Made by a program: the position numbers and the translations under genes
Shown: positions 35,523 through 48,900 of the stretch, piece after piece
Layout: every line of letters begins with the position of its first letter
How positions within the stretch are numbered: the first letter of the stretch is position 1
DNA from: Nymphaea colorata
Lineage: Eukaryota > Streptophyta > Magnoliopsida > Nymphaeales > Nymphaeaceae
DNA: 64,000 nucleotides
Assembly (NCBI RefSeq): GCF_008831285.2
Contig: NC_045139.1
Location: 26,877,308-26,941,307, forward strand
Direction of reading: 5' to 3'
The notes under the pieces: model-generated
What the model saw: only the letters and a program-made list of their open reading frames with translations
Database searches by the model: none
What the model was told of the DNA's origin: nothing

Positions 35523-36893
35523 GACGCCAGCCTTCAAGTGATTCTAATGGTCCGTGTCAAGGTCGGCCATAAGAAACCCCCAATCAAGGCGAGGTTTTGT
35601 TTGTACATGTAGGAAGCCGGCGTGAGTCGGACGTGGCCAAATTATAAGTCGTCGTAATTTGAAGGAGTTTGAGTTTAGTTTGAATAGGGATGGCAGATGA
35701 AAGTAAGTATATACTTCCCATGTCCCAGTTAACTGGGTCCTGCTGTTATTTTTAAGTCTTAACAAATCAAATTGGAAGCAGAGCTACGCTGTCACCAAGT
35801 GCTAATTTTCCACAATTATTTCCAATCCGTAGAATTGGTATATTCAGTTTCAACCGGCCAGACGGACGTACCACATTTGCTGCTAAGCTAGTCACCACAT
35901 TTGCTGCTAAGCTAGTCAACTTGGACGATCGGGGTTGTTATGGACCTCTTAATTTACATATAAATTTTAAAAAATTTTACTTATTTTATATAAAAATTTT
36001 AAAAAATTTTATTTCAACTCGTGTTAAAATTTAAACACTTTATTCGATCCCCTCGTAAAACAAAATTATGGACCATGCACTTCCCTTGTAAATGCTCCAA
36101 AATTTAACTTCTCCTTTCCACTCCAAAAGCAGGCCTTCGCTCCCATTCATTTTGCTTGGGCTTCCAATTAAACCTCTTAGTTTTGTTTTAAGTTTCCAAA
36201 GTTTCTATGGCAAAGACAAGCTGTCACGTTTTGTGAAATTAAGCACAAAAAAGGCTACCTACAAGTCTTGCAAAAGGGCAAAGGAGCCTTCTACAAAGCC
36301 TCATGGCAAGTTGCTCGATGCAGTGTGTGCATTATCCAGTAGCGGCCCAAAACCTAAGCCGCCATGGCAGCTTCGCTGGGTCCACCGATGGCCCGCTGCT
36401 AAGAATAGGGCTGCACAAAGAATTGAGCCAATTCAGATGCGCTCGATATGAACTTACAGTTAAAACCTTGACTCATGGTGAACTTGTTTATAACTAGCCA
36501 AGCTCAAGTTTAGATTTATGTTCGAAATGTTAAATGAGTTGAGTTCTAGTCGTTAGAAGTCGACTCCTTTAAACTTTGTTCGGCTCAATTACGCAAATGT
36601 GTCATGAATGAAAGCTTTTCTATTGCTAAGTTTTTCTTTTGAGAATATTTGAATGCAGAGTACGTGCATTCTTTGTTTGGATTTTCTATTAGATGCTTAT
36701 TCATATATATAGTTGAATTAATTAAAAAAAAAAAACCAATTAGACAACCTAACGAATTAAAAAAATGAGACATTATAAGTTAATCGAAACAAGTCAAACG
36801 AGTTAAGTGAGTTGAGCTCGATGCTGTATTGTTGAGTCGAACTTGAACCTCTTCTATGGACCTCGAGCTCGACCTAACTCATGTGCAGCTCTA
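35523..36893. other. Glucanase upstream region; no gene
   Basis: Non-coding sequence shared in patches with copy A (9112-10200, then 15050 onward). It includes an AT-rich interspersed repeat (about 35940-36060) and a GAGCTC-type degenerate repeat (about 36420-36870). No other gene is seen. Confidence 0.55.
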
Positions 36894-36976
36894 GCGTATG
36901 GGTCTCTTATACGGCTAAAATGCCCTCCAGCCTTTTTGTGTCAAGGGCATTTTAGCCGTATAAGAGACCCATACGC
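36894..36976. repeat. Perfect 33-bp inverted repeat with 17-nt loop
   Basis: Left arm 36894-36926 and right arm 36944-36976 are exact reverse complements (starting GCGTATGGGTCTCTTATACG). The loop is 36927-36943. The matching place in copy A (around 15790-15830) lacks it, so it was probably inserted into copy B or formed there after the duplication. No TSD is evident. Confidence 0.95.
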
Positions 36977-37589
36977 TTTCACGGATCCAAAAGCTTCCTC
37001 TAAAAAGATATGTTCTACATGTACATGTACTTAATCTGATATATGTATGTGTGTGTGTGACAAGCAAGGTCGGAGGCAGGACCTTGCCCCCCTCAAATTA
37101 TAAAAATTCAGAAAGTTATATGAAATTTTAAAAATTTTAAGTTGACCTATATAAAAAAAATTGATGAACTTTATTTTGGCACCTGTTAAATAGTTTAATC
37201 TCTGCAATGAAAAATTATGATGACAAGTAGTAGAAAAAATCAGGTATTTTTTGTCTCCAACAGTTGTCAACATCCGAGCTGCCACAGTTGAAACTAAGGC
37301 TGGATTTATTTGGAAGGGGAGGGCAGATAAGCCAAATAAAGAAGTTCGCCTTTCCAAGGAACCAGCAGAAAAAACAAATGGAGCGGCTGCTCTTGTGGTA
37401 GAGACAATCAGGTGATGCGTGCATGTTGGAAAGTCTACAGTACTTGTTTGGTTGGTCTTCACGTAGATGCAAGTCTCAAGACTCAACGTGTGGTCTCCAT
37501 GCAGATGCAGCTAAGCTAGGTGTTAGGCCGCCTCTTGTGATCTCATCATCTTACGCAGATCAGGTTAACACAGTTCATTTTCTAGGTTA

Positions 37590-37591
<2 letters not shown>

Positions 37592-37637
<46 letters not shown>

Positions 37638-37652
37638 TGTGTGTGTGTGTGT
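37592..37652. repeat. (CT)n-(GT)n compound microsatellite
   Basis: CT run at 37592-37633, then GT run at 37635-37652. It is positionally equivalent to the TC run of copy A at 16349-16407. Confidence 0.95.
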
Positions 37653-38570
37653 TTGTTATCTCCCTCTCTTGCGTGTGTGAGTTCTTGAATCTCTTATTCT
37701 ACTCATTCCTTTCAAATTTCATAAAATTAAATTTCAAAGCACCCCTATTTACTTTTAATTTCTTATATTCTGTTACAATGTCAGTATCTAAGTCTTGCAC
37801 TATTAATCAATGGAAATTATTTAACAGTTAACACTAGGCTGTCATTAACTTCAGCTTAGATAACATGATAAAGAATATATAAGTTAGTTGGTTTAGCTTT
37901 CTTTACTACTTCCAGTAATTTAACGTATGATTTATTATAACCCAAATAACTTAGCTTCACTATTCACATTTAAAACAATTGTGGGATTTTATTAAAATGT
38001 GGAAGGTTCCTCAAGAAAACCTAATTGCATTAATAAAGTCGTTCATATTTTTGTTTTGTTTTTTAGAGAGTAAAATGGTACAAAATTCACTTATTTAACA
38101 ATTAAATGCTCTTACCGTTATTTTGATTAATCATAGAAAATATCTTAACATTATAAGATTAATGTTCAGTATATGTCGTTTATTGTTGCCAACTTTTAGG
38201 TGTTCTCTTGAAGTTTTCTACTAAACTTAAAATCAAGAGAGAATCTCCAATCATATAAAATGCCAATTTTTCCAAACTGTTGTACAAATTACAATTGTTC
38301 TGAAAGACTGGTAGGAAATTTAAGTTCTAATAGTTAATTCCAATGCAAGAAAATATCCAAGCGAAAAAATTCCGATAATAAATAACATAGTTGAACTAAA
38401 CCTGATAAACTTAGACTTGGATAATCCGGCTTTCAAGTGACTGATATATAGCAATCTTTAAGCCTAAGTGCAGCAAGCCTCAGCATGTGCCTTTAATTCC
38501 CCTCACTTTGTGTCTGCAGTACTATGTTCAACCTACATTAATTAGATGTTATACTAACTCCAAAGCTGGA

Positions 38571-41500
38571 TATATGCACACCCAGGGTGTATAATGACCA
38601 GAATACCCTTCATGAAGTGAAAAAGGAAGGTGTTGAAAACGGGCAAAAAAACAAGAATATAAAAAGTAAAAAAAGACTAAACAATACAACTCATGATAAA
38701 AAACTTTCGAAATGCCTCCAACCCGTTTTTTTTTTTTTTTTTCCGAGGGTGTATGTTTGTGGTGTGCACATGCTGGCGCATGCAACTAGATCTGGAGCAG
38801 CTGCCATGAAGAGAGATCAGATCCATCAGGTGGCCACCCTCTTTGCTCAAACCTAAAGAGGAGCCACGAACGCACTTCCCAATATAGGCCTCTTATCTCT
38901 TTCCCGCTGGGTGGGCTCATATCTAGACACTAGCGAGCCCTATCTTAGTCATTTCTGCTAATTCTGTTGGGTATATCCAAACAGAAGCCTAGCTATTCAG
39001 GTAAGTTTGAATACCTTACTCTGACTTGAGGCGCGTTGTTTGAAGTGCAGCTTGCGTTTAGAATGTTATATCTTCATATACACACATACATTGACAGCTT
39101 ATTCCATTAGAAGTTGGTTATTTATTTTAGTTAATGCCATAGTCGCACAAAAAAGTGAAAAAAAAGCGATAAATTAAATTGTCGTTTAAAACTAAAAAAA
39201 AAAACACATTTTTTTGAAAAAAAAGTAAAAAACAAAAAAACATGTTTTTAACGTGTTTTTAAAGCGTTTTCTCACTTTTTTTATTTTTTTTAAATTTTTC
39301 ATTTTTTTAATACCAAACAGTTTTTTTTTCATTTTCTATTTTTTATTTGTTGCAAATCTACTTATCTTTTGATGTTTGTGTTATTAGTTTCTCACTTATT
39401 TTTCTTTTTTTTTGTTTTTAAAAAAAAATTTACCGTATTTTTTTCATGTTTTTCTGTTTTTTCAAGCTCGCCATATTAAACCTCACCATTTAAAACTTCG
39501 AACCGTTATTGTAAAAGGTCCAAAGACCAAAGAGAGCTCCCAAACAGCTCGTTAATTGGGCCTGCAGTTTCTTAAATTTGAAAACTCATGCTGTGCTAAC
39601 ATTTGGAAACCATTTGCCCGTATAGACAGGTGACCCCCAAGCTAGACAGGTGACCCCCAAGCTGACAAAGTGCTGCCACCTCCCCACAAGGTAGTCAATG
39701 GTAGGAGAGGGGATACCATGTGCCACTAGGATGGCAGGCACATAGCCCACACAAAGCAACATTAATGTACCGATGTTATGAGTGTGTGTGTGCTGAAGTG
39801 TGCATATATATAAGACCAATTCATACTACAAGTTGAGCCTACCATGTCGGACTACTACATTTCCCCAATGTTTCAAACTTTGGCCTTTATTTGGACTTGT
39901 TCATTAAAGGATCTATCTTATTTACATATCCAAAAAACTAATTAACAACAAAATAGTGCATAAACTTTTATTTATTTTTAGCTTTGTAAAGTTATAAAAG
40001 TACATAGTGAAGTTATGAATTGAAATCACAGAATTCTATACTATGTCTTTTTGTAAGCTTTTCGTATATATGTCACTCATTGGACTAGATTTGTAAAAGG
40101 ATAATCCCAACATGAAGTCACTTAATTCACATGTATCAAAGAATGATATACTGTGTATGTGCTTACAAGTAAAATTTTAAAAACTTACAAGCAGATTACA
40201 ATGAACGGCATATCATTACCAGTACTCCCCTCTGTTTTCTTTGTGTGGGATTTCGAGAGATGAGACCAGACCTGTCAATACGAGGTTCAACAATTTCTGA
40301 CACCTTTACTATGAGTAATCAGACCAAGGACTAGACTAGATGTTCCAGTTTCAGAGTTTAAATGTCGTCTAAAACCTAAGAAACCAAATGTATTCCTACA
40401 TTTGAGGTCATGTATCTTTTAAAATCTGAGTAGATCTAAGAAATGGACTGATGAACAAGAAGAAATTAATATGAACTTTGTTCATGTCCAAATCATCATA
40501 CATCAATGCAAATTGAGATCCTAAATCTAATATGATACATGTAAAAATTTAAGTCATGTAGACATAGTGTTTGGTCTCTACTAGGACTGATGTGTAGGAC
40601 GTGGATCTAACAAGGAAATCTAGATCTAAATCCAAAAATTAAAATCAGGACATGAGAGATTTACAAAATTCTTGTTCTATGTTTGAAATGAGAGATGTCA
40701 TAGAAAAATCCAAAATCTCATAACATGCCAATTGGACACCCTACCCAAAGTGCAAGGTGAGAAATCCAGTAGGTTTGGTATTGCATTCATTATTGGATCT
40801 CTTAAGATCAAAATTCTTGAAAGGATATATTCAAATTTAATGATTACAGGGTTTAAATCATGCATTTGGGTTTGATTCTATGAGAATTGATCATAAGTTT
40901 ATGATCAAACATTCATTTGCTTTGAAATTTGTTCCAAGGTCCAAGATCTAAATCCAATGCCTTGAATTGAGATCCAAGATCCAAATAGGCTAGGGTAGGT
41001 TTAAACCTACCTAGGGCTTGGTTTGACTGTAGTAAGCATTTTTGGTCTTGGTCAAACCATGTGATATATGATGTACCATTCATTTCATATGAATTGAGTG
41101 TTTAAAAGAGTTTGACTAAATCTAAGTTTTGGGACCAGGTTCACACATAGTAGGATCTAAGACTGGTATGAACTTGGTCTTAGAGAATTGAGCTAGGTTT
41201 GTTCTCCATACCTACATGACCTAGGTTTCTGAATCTTTTGGAAAACTATGATTTTGAAATGGTTATTGTTTGAGCACCAAACTAGATTCAGGTTTTCACA
41301 TACCTGGGTTGAGGTACAAAGGTTATGCTACTTTGCTGACCTAGTCTGGTTTCATACAAAGGGGTGCATATCGGTGTAAGGTGGTTCAATTTGTGTTCAA
41401 CGGAGGGGTAATGCATGATTAAGAAAGCAAGAAAGAGAACTATATTCTTAAGCATGCTTTAAGCAAAACCAAGTAAACAAAAGCAAAAAAAAAAAAATTA

Positions 41501-44500
41501 AATCAAAGAGACAAGGAAGAGAGGGACATACATGACCTACCTTAAAGACATTAAAGTAAATCTAATTTAGAAAATAAACATGCTAAGCTACAACACTATT
41601 AAAGCAAATAAGAAAAATAAACTAAGCTAAACATGCTAAAAGCAAAAAGAAAACTAAACTAAACATGCTAAAAGCAAAAAGAAAAATTAAAGTAAACATG
41701 TATAAAGGAAAGCACTAAATTGCAAATAAGAAAAAAAAAGATGGAAAAAGAAACCAATTGAAGCTTGCATCGTGGCTGAGCCCGTTCCCACAACCCCTAC
41801 GCCGAGCTTGATTGGGTCTAGGTTGAGTGCTAATGCATCCCTTACTAAATCTTAGGCCAAGACTCTAAAAAATTAACTTGTTTCGAGATGAAACTTTTTT
41901 TTAGTACGTAGTTGAAATTTTACAAATTTTATGGGTTTCTCTAGGAATAGCTCAAGTTTGTAGTACTAAAGGAGAGGGAGCCCTATTTGTAGGAGAGAGG
42001 AGGGACAAAATTTTTGTGCCCATTGACACATGACTAAATTTTTACACATTTTCTCTCCTCTCTCAACTCAAAGACAAAGGTTAAAAGTATCTTTTCAATC
42101 AAATTTTGCTGGCTATATCTCATCTGGAGTTCGATTTGATTCTGTAAAAAGCCACACATGCATGAAGAACTGCTGGTGAAGATCAATGGTATCAACTGCC
42201 GATGGAATTGAACCCTGTAGGTAAATAAGATAAAAGAATGGTGGCAAAGTATTTAGATTGATATCGAGCATAGAGAACGCACGATGCGATAATATGAAAA
42301 GCAAAAAACACACTTTTAAACCTGATTCTAAAACATGATCTAAATAAAAAAAAATGTTTGTTCCGGCAACATACAAGTATTGATTTTGATTCTGTCTACA
42401 CCGAAGTGCTCAGCAAAGACTTTGCACCATTTCAAGTACTTGCGTGTGAAATGGTATGTGGATCTTGGACTTGAGACCCACATTCAGGTTTAGTATCCAA
42501 GGAATAGAATATGGATCTGGATATGGTTATAAAATTTGGACTATGAATTGATATCCAGGGCCTGAAGTGCGAATGATGGATCTGGGTCTACAGAAGTAGA
42601 TCAAATTCGTGACTTGAATGTGAGATCCAGACATGGAAATAAGACTTGGATATATGATCTGGATAAAAAATATGAAATAAAGGTCTGAAAATATCATGGA
42701 CCTAGACCTAGCTTGAGTTAGGGTAGGTGGGTTCAAGCTGCATGACATGGACTGGACCTGGGTCAAGTTCAGTTTTTGAAAAGCTAGGTTCAGACCTAGA
42801 CTAGGCGCAGGCTCAGCCTAGGTGCTATGTTAGAAATTTTCAGTTTTAATGGAAAATTGGGGTAGGTTGAACCTGGGTTCAGGCCTACCACCATAAAAAT
42901 TTTATAAAAAACCTAATTTAGGTTCATGTGGCTCTTAAGTTAGGTTTTATGAAAAATACGTGCATGGTGACAAATGACTAAAATACCTCCGTGTGTGGTT
43001 TTGTGTTAAAACGGGTCAAAATTATGAGATGGACTTGAACTAACACTCTAAAATAAAATAAAATCATGAAACGATGGTAAATGTGACATATACCATATGT
43101 TTATGTAGAAAATATGGCCTAAAAAGAAATGATCATTTTGCCCTTGTTTTTGATGAATTTTCTCCGTATGACTGAACCAACATGTGGCCATGCTCTTAAA
43201 TAGGCTCTTGTTAAAATCTTGTTGAAAAATTCATCTCAAATTGCCCTTAAAACCAAAAAACAAATTTTTACGAGGTCGTATGTGGCACATTTATAACGGA
43301 AAATCATGGAAGGCCCATAAAAACCATATTTTTTATGAAATTTTCATAGGTAGAGCTTAGGGTACTTGGAAAAGCTAATTACTTGTAAAGACATGCTAAA
43401 AATTAGAGAAATTTGCTTTAATTTTACAAGATTGAGCTTGGCAGCAATTTACAGAGTGTAACAAATACTAGGAATGAGCTCCACAGCCTTCGAAACTGAA
43501 TTGATGTCAAACAAGAATGAATGAACTCAAATTGAACAACGGGAGTATTGACTTACTCATGATAAACATGATCCAAGCGAGACTTTAGCTCGCTCTTCTA
43601 GGTTGAGCTCAAACTCAATTCAAACCGCAGAAAATAAGAGAGAGAAAGCACACAAAACTAAATTGAATTCAAACTTGGACAATGAATTCAAACTAAGCTA
43701 AAGGAAGTTTGATTTATACATGATAAACATGGTCATAGCTTAATTTTAGCTCAGTTTTTTGGGTTGATCTCAAACTCAACACCTGAAAACAAAAGAGAAA
43801 AAGTCTCAATGGAAATCTGCGAGTTAGTAGATGATTGAAAATTCGGTCTGGGTGGCTGAAATCAATGAAGCAAAACTTTCTCCCTATTACGTAAATTTGT
43901 TTTGAGTTGGTTGAGCTAAAGATCATAGTTTCAAGTTTTCGAAAACGATTTGGGTTATAGAAGAACTGACTTTAGACTGGGATAACCTTGGTGAGCCGAA
44001 TTACTGAAATCTGATGAATAATTTCTAACATCTAGGTACAATGTCGGGATGCAAGGGAAAAATGATAATCTTTAGCTTGGACGACCTAGGTCACCTGAGT
44101 CTAAGTGCTCAATGCTGGTGTGAAAAGTGCTTGTTTAGCTCAGAAATGGCTCATTTGTTCTCGAAACTTGGTTTTCAAAATCAAATTGAAAATCTCATGG
44201 TGAAGGGTAAAATGGTCATTTGAACTTAAAAAAATTAGTGTTGACGATCTGGAACAGGACTAGGTTGAGGCAAAGGTCGATGTATTTTTTGATGTGTCAG
44301 TTCCACACTCGGAACAAGACTATAATGGTTAGTAATTGATGTCCTTCATGATGTGATTTACAGCTTTGCTGCTTGCAGTGTTATCTCTAGCAACTAGTCG
44401 AAAATTTTTTTGTAATGTTGAAAGATAGACTCTCTCTCTCTCTCTCTCTCTCTAAGAACTCATAATATCAAAGCAAAATATGAAGGGTTATCTTTCAAAG

Positions 44501-44800
44501 CTTGATTCCAAAACTAATGCCTATGAATGCGCGAATCTCTGGATATGGCCCCACACTTAACATAATTTAATTTGCACACCTGCTTATACATGTTGCTTTG
44601 AATAGTAGCGGAGCTACAAAATTGGGTTGAAGGGCATTGACCAGTCTCATTGGCCGAATTAGTGGGTCTAGTGGTGGAGCTACAAAATTTTGGTTGAGGG
44701 GCACTGACCTGGATGTCTACAGGGCACTGATGGTAGAGGAGTGGCAGAATCTGGTGCAGCACAATGACACACACCCCCATGCCAAGTGGTTCCTCTACTT
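38571..44800. other. No gene recognised; degenerate repeat DNA
   Basis: No domain-bearing frame was seen. Positions 39125-39480 are A- and T-homopolymer rich. Positions 39623-39662 are a 20-bp unit in exact tandem. Positions 40200-42780 are cryptically repetitive, with many 'gatctaaatcc' and 'ggatctggat' motifs. Positions about 42770-43000 resemble 53330-53520. About 43500-43825 is an imperfect tandem repeat with a period of about 161-163 bp. Positions 44600-44705 hold two copies of a 'ggagctacaaaatt' unit. (TC)n lies at 44429-44453. Confidence 0.55.
43500..43825. repeat. Imperfect tandem repeat, period about 161-163 bp
   Basis: The shared word CATGATAAACATG occurs at 43558 and 43719. It is preceded in both by 'aatgaa(c/t)tcaaa' and followed by 'ttgagctcaaactcaa'-like sequence. 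Confidence 0.65.
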
Positions 44801-44809
44801 GGTAGTCTC

Positions 44810-45047
44810 TCATTGTTGATCAGCAAATTATATTTTTCAAATTATGTAGTTGACATTAGCTGATTCTTAGAAGTGCCTAGAAAAATAAAGCTCATCGGAT
44901 GGGAGGCATGCTGAATCAAATCAGTTACAGATAGTTTCAAATGGTTAATTGTATATTGTTGATCTTGTAACAAATTGAAATTTTCATATATGTATACTAA
45001 AAAATAATGAAGTTGAATTTGCGTCTTGATCCATGCATGCACTCTCT

Positions 45048-45085
<38 letters not shown>

Positions 45086-45262
45086 CCACTCTCTTCCCGC
45101 CCCTTTTATTATATATATATATTTTTGTGAGTTGTATTGTATATTTTCTCTTTTGCTTCTATTTTGCGGTTTGATACTGTAACTAGAGGACTTCTTGTCC
45201 CCAATTTTTATATCTAGGGAACTTCTTGTCCTCAAATTTTGATATACATTCCCATTTGTCAG

Positions 45263-45320
<58 letters not shown>

Positions 45321-45333
45321 GTCAGTTGCGATT
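44810..45333 (+). repeat. Probable left part of an older copia 5' LTR
   Basis: It is joined to 50642 onward once the younger copia element is removed. It has two long (TC)n runs (45051-45082 and 45270-45317) and an imperfect 35-bp tandem repeat at about 45184-45245 ('acttcttgtcc'). Its left limit is not defined. The LTR identity is inferred only from the primer-binding-site-like sequence at 50714. Confidence 0.45.
45329..45333. repeat. Target-site duplication CGATT, left copy
   Basis: CGATT is repeated at 50637-50641, immediately outside the second LTR. Confidence 0.92.
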
Positions 45334-45687
45334 TGTTAAGGATATGCCTATCACACGAGAGGATCAAGGAGATGTGGATAGGTCTATCACTCGAGAAAAT
45401 CAAGGACATACGGATCAAGCCACTATGCAAGGAAGCAACTGTTGGATGGATCAACACAAGGGAAAATCAATCCCTACAAAATCTGTATATGTAAAGTTAT
45501 CAGATAAAGATCTTGTAAACTATGAAATCTCTATAAATAGAACATCTCAATCTCACGGTAATGGATGAGAGATTGAGAGAGTATTGCCTTAGACCGTGGA
45601 TGTAGACTCTACAAAGAGTCGAACCACGTTAAACATTTTTGTCTAAAATTTTCTTCTCTATACTTTGAGAATTTACAGTTTCTGTCA
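45334..45687 (+). repeat. 5' LTR of copia 2
   Basis: It matches 50283-50636, starts TG and ends CA, and has a TATAAATA box at 45532-45539. Confidence 0.95.
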
Positions 45688-45699
45688 TGGTATCAGAGC
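45688..45699 (+). other. Primer-binding site of copia 2
   Basis: TGGTATCAGAGC, exactly the plant copia consensus for the initiator methionine tRNA, directly follows the LTR. Confidence 0.93.
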
Positions 45700-45960
45700 T
45701 GAAAAAGCTTTCACAAGCAGATTGGTATTGGCGACCTTGAGGGGCGAAAAGCCAGCATTCTGCAAGTGCCGCCGCTGCTGTGCATGGAGCTCTACCAACA
45801 CTTGTCAGAGAGGGTGTCTCTTCCTTTGGTGTGTGATTTTCTAGAAGAACCCAGATTGATCTGATTTGTGGAGCGTCCCTTCATCAGTGCTCCAGCTACC
45901 TACAGTCCAAATTTTAGTTCAATCCGACCATCTGTTGATTTTCTACGGTTTTTTGAAGAC

Positions 45961-48900
45961 ATGACAACTCGAAACAATGCTGGAATGTCTTCAATACAAT
46001 CGGTGGTCAGCACTTTCTTTGTTCTTCCAACACCAACAAGCCTGCAACACTTCCTAGCTGTGAAGCTATCTACAGACAACTATTTTGTTATGGGAATCTC
46101 AGTTCATTCCCCTTCTCAAAAGTTACGGATTGATGGGATATGCTGATGGCACAAATATTTGTCCTGCAAAATTTCTCCCTACTGAAAATGACAAGGATGG
46201 AGTGATAAATCTTGCTTATATAGAATGGGAAAAGATGGATCAGCTGCTACTTGGGTGGCTTATTTCTTCCCTCAGAGATGTTGTACACAGTCAAATAGTA
46301 GGATTGAAGACGTCTCCTCAAGTATGGAGTGCTTTGAGACGCATGTATGCAACCCACTCTCGCTCCCGGATACAATGTCTTCGCGCTCAACTTCAATCCA
46401 TAAGAAAAGGTACAGATTCCATTGCCACTTATTTTCACAAAGTAAAAGGCATTGCACATCAGTTGGCATTGGCATCTAAACCAGTAGAGAATGACGATCT
46501 GGTATCTTACATTCTTGCTGGTGTTCCCACTCATGAGTATGGAGCTTTGAGGACCTCCCTGAACACACGAGTTGAGCAAATTGAACTCGAGGAACTCCTT
46601 AGTCTTCTCTTGATTCATGAAGCTCAATGTGAAGCAAATGAACCTGAAACTGATGCAGTTCATATTGCCAATATTGCATATGGCAATCAACAAGTAAACA
46701 GAGGGTACTCAAGCAGGCCTTTCAATCAACCAGGTCGTGGAAATAGTAAACTGAATTCTGGTGGAACTGGAGCAAGTCGCTCAGTAGTCTGCCACGGGTG
46801 TGGAAATCCAGGTCATATGGTTACCAATTGTCGCACCATCTGTCAAGAATGCCAGCAACCAGGTCACAGTGCACTGCATTGCAAAGAATATCAGTTTCTC
46901 AAAGACGAGCCACCACAGGTCAATGCTGCTATAGCTGAATCCGAAAAGATAGATAGTGCATGGTATCCAGATTCAGGGGCAACTCATCATGTCACCGCTG
47001 ATTTAAACTACTTGACAACAAATTCAGACTACAAAGGCAAAAATCAACTCAAAATAGGTAATGAGACAGGTTTCTTCATATCGTCCATTGGAAATTCTTG
47101 CTTTAAGGTTGACAATACAGACTGTCGTATGAATCGGATCTTACATGTGCCATCAATTTCGAAAAATTTACTTTCGGTCCAACAGTTTACTAAAGATAAT
47201 GATGCAATATTTGAGTTTCACTATGACAAATGCTTTGTTAAGGATCGCAAGACTGGGCGAGATCTTCTTCAAGGAAAAACTAAAGGTGAACTCTATCAGG
47301 TGGAGCTACAAAAGGCATCATGCATACCCATATCTCTTGTAGGAGAACGAACCACTATTGATGCTTGGCATCATCGGTTGGGACATCCCTGCATGAAAGT
47401 AGTTAGTCATATTTTATCTAAGTTTGGTTTGCCTGTGTTTCGCCAAGACTCTAATAAAGTTTGTGAAGCATGCCAGTTAGGAAAAAGTCATGTCTTACCT
47501 TTTCATTCATATTGATGCTTGGCATCATCGGTTGGGACATCCCTGCATGAAAGTAGTTAGTCATATTTTATCTAAGTTTGGTTTGCCTGTGTTTCGCCAA
47601 GACTCTAATAAAGTTTGTGAAGCATGCCAGTTAGGAAAAAGTCATGTCTTACCTTTTCATTTATCTGAAAATACACTGGAAGCACCTCTTGAATTGATTT
47701 TTTCGGATGTTTGGGGACCTGCTCCAGTTGCTTGTTTACATGGTCATCGTTATTATGCTACTTTTGTGGATGTTTTTTCTCGCTATACTTGGATATTTGT
47801 TATCAGAAGTAAATCAGATGTGTTGCCTGTTTTTTAAACGTTTCAGAAGCAAGTTGAAAACAAATTTGAGTGCAGCATTAAATCTTTTCAAAGTGATTGG
47901 GGTGGGGAATATCGATCATTGCACTCTTATCTCGAACTTCAAGGCATTGAACATAGAATCTCTTGTCCTCACACTCGTGAACAAAATGGAAGTGCTGAAC
48001 GGAAACACAGACATATAGTGGAAACTAGGCTTACACTCATGGCTCATGCTGGCGCCCCGCAACAGTTTTGGGATTTTGCGTTCACTACCGCAGTCTATCT
48101 AATTAATCGTATGCCTTCTCCTATAGTGAAAATGCAATCACCATATCGTGTTTTATTCAGACGACCACCTGATTACAAATTTATGAAAGTTTTTGGTTGG
48201 GCCTGTTTTCCATGTGTTCGACCCTACAATGCTCACAAATTGCAGTTTCGCTCAGCCAAATGTGTTTTCTTGGGCTATAGCAGTCAACACAAAGGTTACC
48301 TATGCTATGAAAAACAAACTCAGAAACTCATGGTGAATAGCAATGTGATCTTTGATGAAGAAGTTTTTCCTTTCAAAACTGCCTTAATCACCAAATCGTC
48401 GTACCTTCCTACAGCCACTTTGCCAGTCCATATTCCTTTACCTTTATCTCCTTCCCCATCATCTCCCAATCTCCCCCAAACAACCCCCTTACTCTTGCCA
48501 CAACAACCATCTCCTCTTCCTCTTCCTAATTCGGCACCCACCAGTGACCTTCAACCTTCACCATCACCCGACCTAGTTACAACTAACCTTCCCCATCCCA
48601 TTCCATCGCAAACCCCTTCCATCCTTCGTTCTCACCATATGCTCACTAGGTCTCAAACCGACTCTCTTAAACCTAAGGTGTATACCTCTTCCCTGCACCC
48701 CATTCCCCTTGCTCTTGAAGTACACCTTCATCGAGAAATCGAGCCCACTTGTTTCTCCCAGGCTGTGAAACATGCCCCTTGGTGACAGGCTATGATCAAG
48801 AGTTTCATGGTCTCCTTCAAAATCAGACATGGACATTGGTTCCTTGTTCCCAAGCAACTAATCTTGTTGATACCAAATGGATCTACAAAATCAAATGCAA

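Larger units (their letters stand above)
32290..38570. repeat. Segmental duplication, copy B (intact glucanase copy)
   Basis: Collinear with 1530-17290, as described there. This copy lacks the copia and 3.9-kb insertions of copy A, but has its own insertions in the glucanase intron (about 33920-34430 and 34760-35150) and a hairpin at 36894-36976. Confidence 0.85.

Noticed and set aside
44514-44813. Possible small gene on the minus strand
   Set aside because: The region is an imperfect duplication of a 'ggagctacaaaatt' unit common in plant interspersed repeats, with no domain.
44842-45568. Frames rich in Arg-Glu or Ser-Leu repeats
   Set aside because: These are translations of (TC)n microsatellites.
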